From contig JAMPIT010000379.1 in the NCBI GenBank assembly GCA_026261815.1, forward strand, positions 20,324,501-20,388,500: a stretch of DNA of 64,000 nucleotides. The letters run 5' to 3'. The position numbers were made by a program, and so were the translations under genes. The stretch comes from Monarcha castaneiventris obscurior (lineage: Eukaryota > Chordata > Aves > Passeriformes > Monarchidae). The notes under the pieces are model-generated. The model searched no databases and was not told where the DNA came from. It worked only from the letters and a program-made list of their open reading frames with translations. Shown piece after piece: positions 60,331 to 64,000 of the stretch (position 1 is its first letter; every line of letters starts with the position of its first letter).

Positions 60331-63300
60331 TGAAAGGAAAACTGTATTCTAGAATGGCAGTGATAGAACCATGAGAAGAAACTGGTCACAAAAAATAATG
60401 AAATTAAAGTTGGCAATATGCAATCTTCAGTGACCAAGAAGTGAGATGACATGTACTTTTCTTGTTAAGGAATTCCATCCCCCTATGAAAACAAAACATT
60501 GTCTATGTTAATGGTGTATTAGGACCCCTTTTGTAAGTATCAAAAAGATAGAAATTATGAGTCCAAGGGTTTTAATAGTTATCATAAATCCACCACATGC
60601 ACGGTTGCTGAATTACAACATATTTATCTCAAAAGATTTATCTCTAGCCTCTAGTATTTAATCATACATGTTAAATTTCTTTATTAAATAAGGTTAATCT
60701 TGCAGTAGGCATGGGTAGTATGGTGACTTTGATATACCATGAGAGTTCTCATAAAATATGCAAAAATAGTTGTGTTTTTTTTTGTAATCCAGATAACTGG
60801 CATGTCTATTGCTAGTGTAGAATTTAAGGCAAAAGTTCTGAGTTCAGGGATTTCAAACTGCTTTAGAATTTTATGACTTCATAATTTCCCATATTTTTGT
60901 GATGTGTAATCAGTGGAACATAGACTCTCTCCACTCATGAGCTGACCTGGAACCATGACAGTAAAATTATGTTTGCGTTTTGTCACAACTATGTGATTTT
61001 CAAAAAAGCCAGTGTTTCTTGACTTACAATTAGTCTTTGGCCATCTCATACTGTGACATAAGAAACAGTGTATTTAGGTAAACAAGACCTGAGTTGTGAA
61101 AGACGTGATAAAGATTAACAAATTGCCAATGAGGAGCCCTGTTACTTTTTAAGTCTTGCTTACATAGTAAACTGCCTGTCTACACAGAGAAAAAATGATA
61201 TAAACTCAGTTATTATGATAGCAACTTATCTGTTTCAGAGTCAGCTTTAGGGAAGGAAAAGAAATGTTTAAAAAAGTCCCCCTGGCACCTGTTAAGACAT
61301 AGAATCATATTTTATATATCTTCCAATTATATATGCTGATAATTTAGGAAAACAAAGTGGTAAAAACACCCCTATTAGTCACCATTCCTCCTTCCCCAAA
61401 CAGATGTTGTCAGTTAATATATTTATATTTTCAAATGCACACAAATGCATACACATACACATTACTTCAAATAGACAACGAAGATAAGTAATTCAGTAAG
61501 CCAGATATTGAAGTACCCATCATATTAAATCAAAGCAGACATGAATGGGCAAGTGAAATATTACAATTCTAACCCTGATTTTAATGCATATATATGTAGC
61601 TTTGAAAATTAAATAAAACTTACAGTCAACTATGATTCAGCATGAACCCTTTTCCTGAAAGTACTCAAAGCAGCATCATCATAAACTAATCTTCAGGTAT
61701 TCTTCATATTTCAAGAAATCAAAGCATCTGATGTACAAAGCCTTTTAAAGTCTTCCCTTAAAAGAAGAGAAAAAAAAGTAATGTCCCTTTCTAATGGAAC
61801 ATCTGAGTGATATTTTCTACCAGTTCTTCCTCAGGCTGAGTTAGAGTACAAAAGTACACATCTTAGATGTGGTCCTTCTTATACCTAGAAGAGATGAAAA
61901 AGGAGAAGGGATAACAGTTTGTATTACTTTGAATAATTTCCCCTCCTCAAAAGGTGTGACCAAAACAAATGCATTGCTGTTACTGATTTTTTGAAATATT
62001 TAATTTAAAGAACTGTATTAATTAAAATAACAACCCAAACAAAATAACTTGAAGAGACAAGGTAGTAAAATGAATAACGATCTCACAAATTTTTTCATTG
62101 TCAAAACCATTTTATTTAGCTTTAGTCATAGGGATCCACATAGTTATACTTACAGAAAATAAAATAACTGGAAATCCTTGGGAGATGATTCAGAAAGTAA
62201 AGGTTACAGAGTCAGTTTAGTTGTAAAAGAATTAATATATTTTTGTACATACCGTGGAAAAATTTAACATATATGAACTTTTATGCTATTCATAATACCC
62301 AATTCATTTAAATTTGTCCTGTTCCTGTGACATGCAGACTTACCTTGTTATGCAATTCTCAAATCCTTCTTATTCTCTATATTTTCTTCAGTTTGTCAAG
62401 GTATTCCTCTTTTTCTTCAGTCAACACCTGTGAATTAATGTTTCGGAGTCCCATGTCAGCCATTCAGGAGGCCTCTCAATGCTTCCACAGATATTCCACA
62501 GAGAAATTCTCTGGGTAAGCTTAGCTTTTCTGTTGCTCTGCTCTTAGCCCAATAGGTTTTCTAGAGAAGGAAATTGTATAACTTCAAGTAATATAAATAA
62601 CGCAAACACATGGATCTCACAAGGTCCTGGCCTACTAGATGGCAGAATAATTTCTTTGCTAGGGGAATACTTGACCCACTCACATAAATACAACAGTTAA
62701 AGATTTTCTGTCTGAGATATTGAGACAGAGACCAGACTGCTACAGCAGTCTTGTCTTCCTACTTTCCCTCTTCATATGCATGTTCTGTTTTGTACTGAAA
62801 CATTTTATCTGGGAAGCATTTGCTGTTTCAATGATAAGCTACTATTCTTGGAAATTCCTGGTAATTCTTTGAATGATTGAGTTCATTGGTGCTCTATTTT
62901 GAAAGGCAGCTTTCTACTTTGGGTCACAGTAAGTTGTCCTACAGATTGTGCTGCAGGCCAGCCACCTACTTGTTTTTAAATGCTTTCTGCAAAGACACAA
63001 GGAATCAGAGAACATTCACATTTAGAAGAATATCTCTTTTATTTTCTTTTTCCTCATTCTTTTGGTCTGTTTATACAGCACTTTCTTCCTGGTGGAAGTT
63101 CATAGAAAAGTTTTGTCCCCCATACCTACAAATTTTCTCCAAAGATGCTTATTAACATTCTATAAAATAATTAGAATATTTTTAAGTGGGCTAAATTTAT
63201 GCTACATTATTAGATTAAACAAGATCAAACATTTTTTCCTGTCCTCATCTCTTTACCTTCTTTTCACGCTTTGTCATAGTTTTATTTAATTTGAAAAAGC

Positions 63301-64000
63301 AACACTCAAAATCTTAAGAAAATCTATTCATGTTCTACATATAGAAACATGATTTAGTGTATTTTCATACTGTCAACAGAAATATGAAGCTGGATAAAAT
63401 GCCCTTGTTTAACAAAACAGTCACTTATTGTGTTCTTAGCATATTTAAAATGCAAGAAAAGATTTTTCCTTGTCACTTGCATTTTTTATTTTGTGTAGGA
63501 TCATCATGCCATAAATATTCCACAAAGAAATTGCAGTGAAAATACTACTCTTTCACTGCTTCTAGTACTGTTTAAAGAGCTTTTGGTCCCTTAGTGCTTT
63601 AATTGGCATTGAGCATCATTATGCTGTACTTCATCTTTCTTCTAAGTGGTTTGACCTTGTAGACAAAACATATTCTTAATTAGACTTTTCTGGCTTTCAA
63701 TCTTAATAAGGTGATCAAAATTGTGGATGTTTATATCTGCCTTCTTAACAGTCCATAAAATCTGGTTGCATTAAAGTACTAGCTACTTGCTGAATTTTGG
63801 TAATTTAGCAGTTTACCATATGCCAATTGTCATATGTCAGACTCATGACCTACCATAAATTTTCTTACTAGTCCTAAAGGTGACAAAATGTTTATCTGTT
63901 CTCCTAATGGGTAAGTTGGTGTTACCTAGATAATAGCTGTCAGTTTTATTCTGATTGCCTAACGAAGTTTAGAAATTGTAGTAAGAGCTATAAACACATT
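60331..64000. other. Unassigned AT-rich sequence
   Basis: About 3.7 kb without recognised gene or interspersed repeat up to the window end. The 92-codon plus frame at 62,877-63,155 and its overlapping neighbour (63,062-63,289) have no signature. Nothing else seen. Confidence 0.5.

Noticed and set aside
1..64000. Prokaryotic features (operons, ribosome binding sites, CRISPR arrays, phage)
   Set aside because: CR1 LINEs, LTRs and microsatellites show avian nuclear DNA; no array of spaced direct repeats or gene clusters was seen.
1..64000. tRNA, rRNA or snRNA genes
   Set aside because: No A/B-box pair with a cloverleaf, and no rRNA or spliceosomal RNA core sequence, was recognised by eye; a covariance-model scan would be needed to exclude diverged copies.

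Overview
The window looks like nuclear DNA from a bird, probably a songbird (passerine). It is AT-rich, has no convincing protein-coding gene, and is punctuated by two hallmarks of avian genomes: 5'-truncated CR1 LINE copies and isolated endogenous-retrovirus LTRs. Assignment to a bird rests on many CR1 3' ends with their terminal octamer-like repeat (ATTCTATG). Assignment to a songbird is weaker and rests on remembered resemblance of several LTRs to passerine families. Most open reading frames are short, lack protein-family signatures and fit chance expectation in AT-rich DNA, or lie inside repeats. The stretch is best read as intergenic DNA or one very long intron; the sequence alone cannot separate these.

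Layout. Positions 1-10,200 are the CR1-rich end: six CR1 pieces, including the largest (8,753-10,168), which keeps a broken reverse-transcriptase region and an intact-looking 3' end. Positions 11,330-12,475 hold an LTR-like segment followed by a minus-strand CR1. A 560-bp LTR with TATA box lies at 17,320-17,879. A retroviral cluster follows at 22,086-23,442: a short LTR with an internal 29-bp tandem duplication, then a longer LTR with TATA box and polyadenylation signal. Positions 24,200-38,400 are mostly unique AT-rich DNA with one good CR1 (30,700-31,275), one possible ancient LINE relic and several microsatellites. A complex microsatellite at 38,763-38,965 sits directly beside a small CpG-dense block (39,100-39,300), the strongest local composition anomaly. 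Positions 39,433-45,078 contain no reading frame above about 60 codons. An LTR fragment (45,079-45,290), a CR1 (46,685-47,200) and a moderately GC-rich block (50,575-50,750) follow. From 54,640 to 57,060 there is a strongly pyrimidine-rich, C-rich domain, tentatively an unclassified minus-strand retroelement, with a G-quadruplex-capable tract. The remainder is unique AT-rich DNA with one tiny CR1 relic.

No operon, CRISPR array, tRNA, rRNA or intact mobile-element gene was recognised. The items most worth a second look are the CpG-dense block, the pyrimidine-rich domain, an octamer/E-box palindrome near 15.3 kb, and a candidate minus-strand splice acceptor with a short exon-like tail near 43.2 kb. 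I found no clear case of a new biological system.
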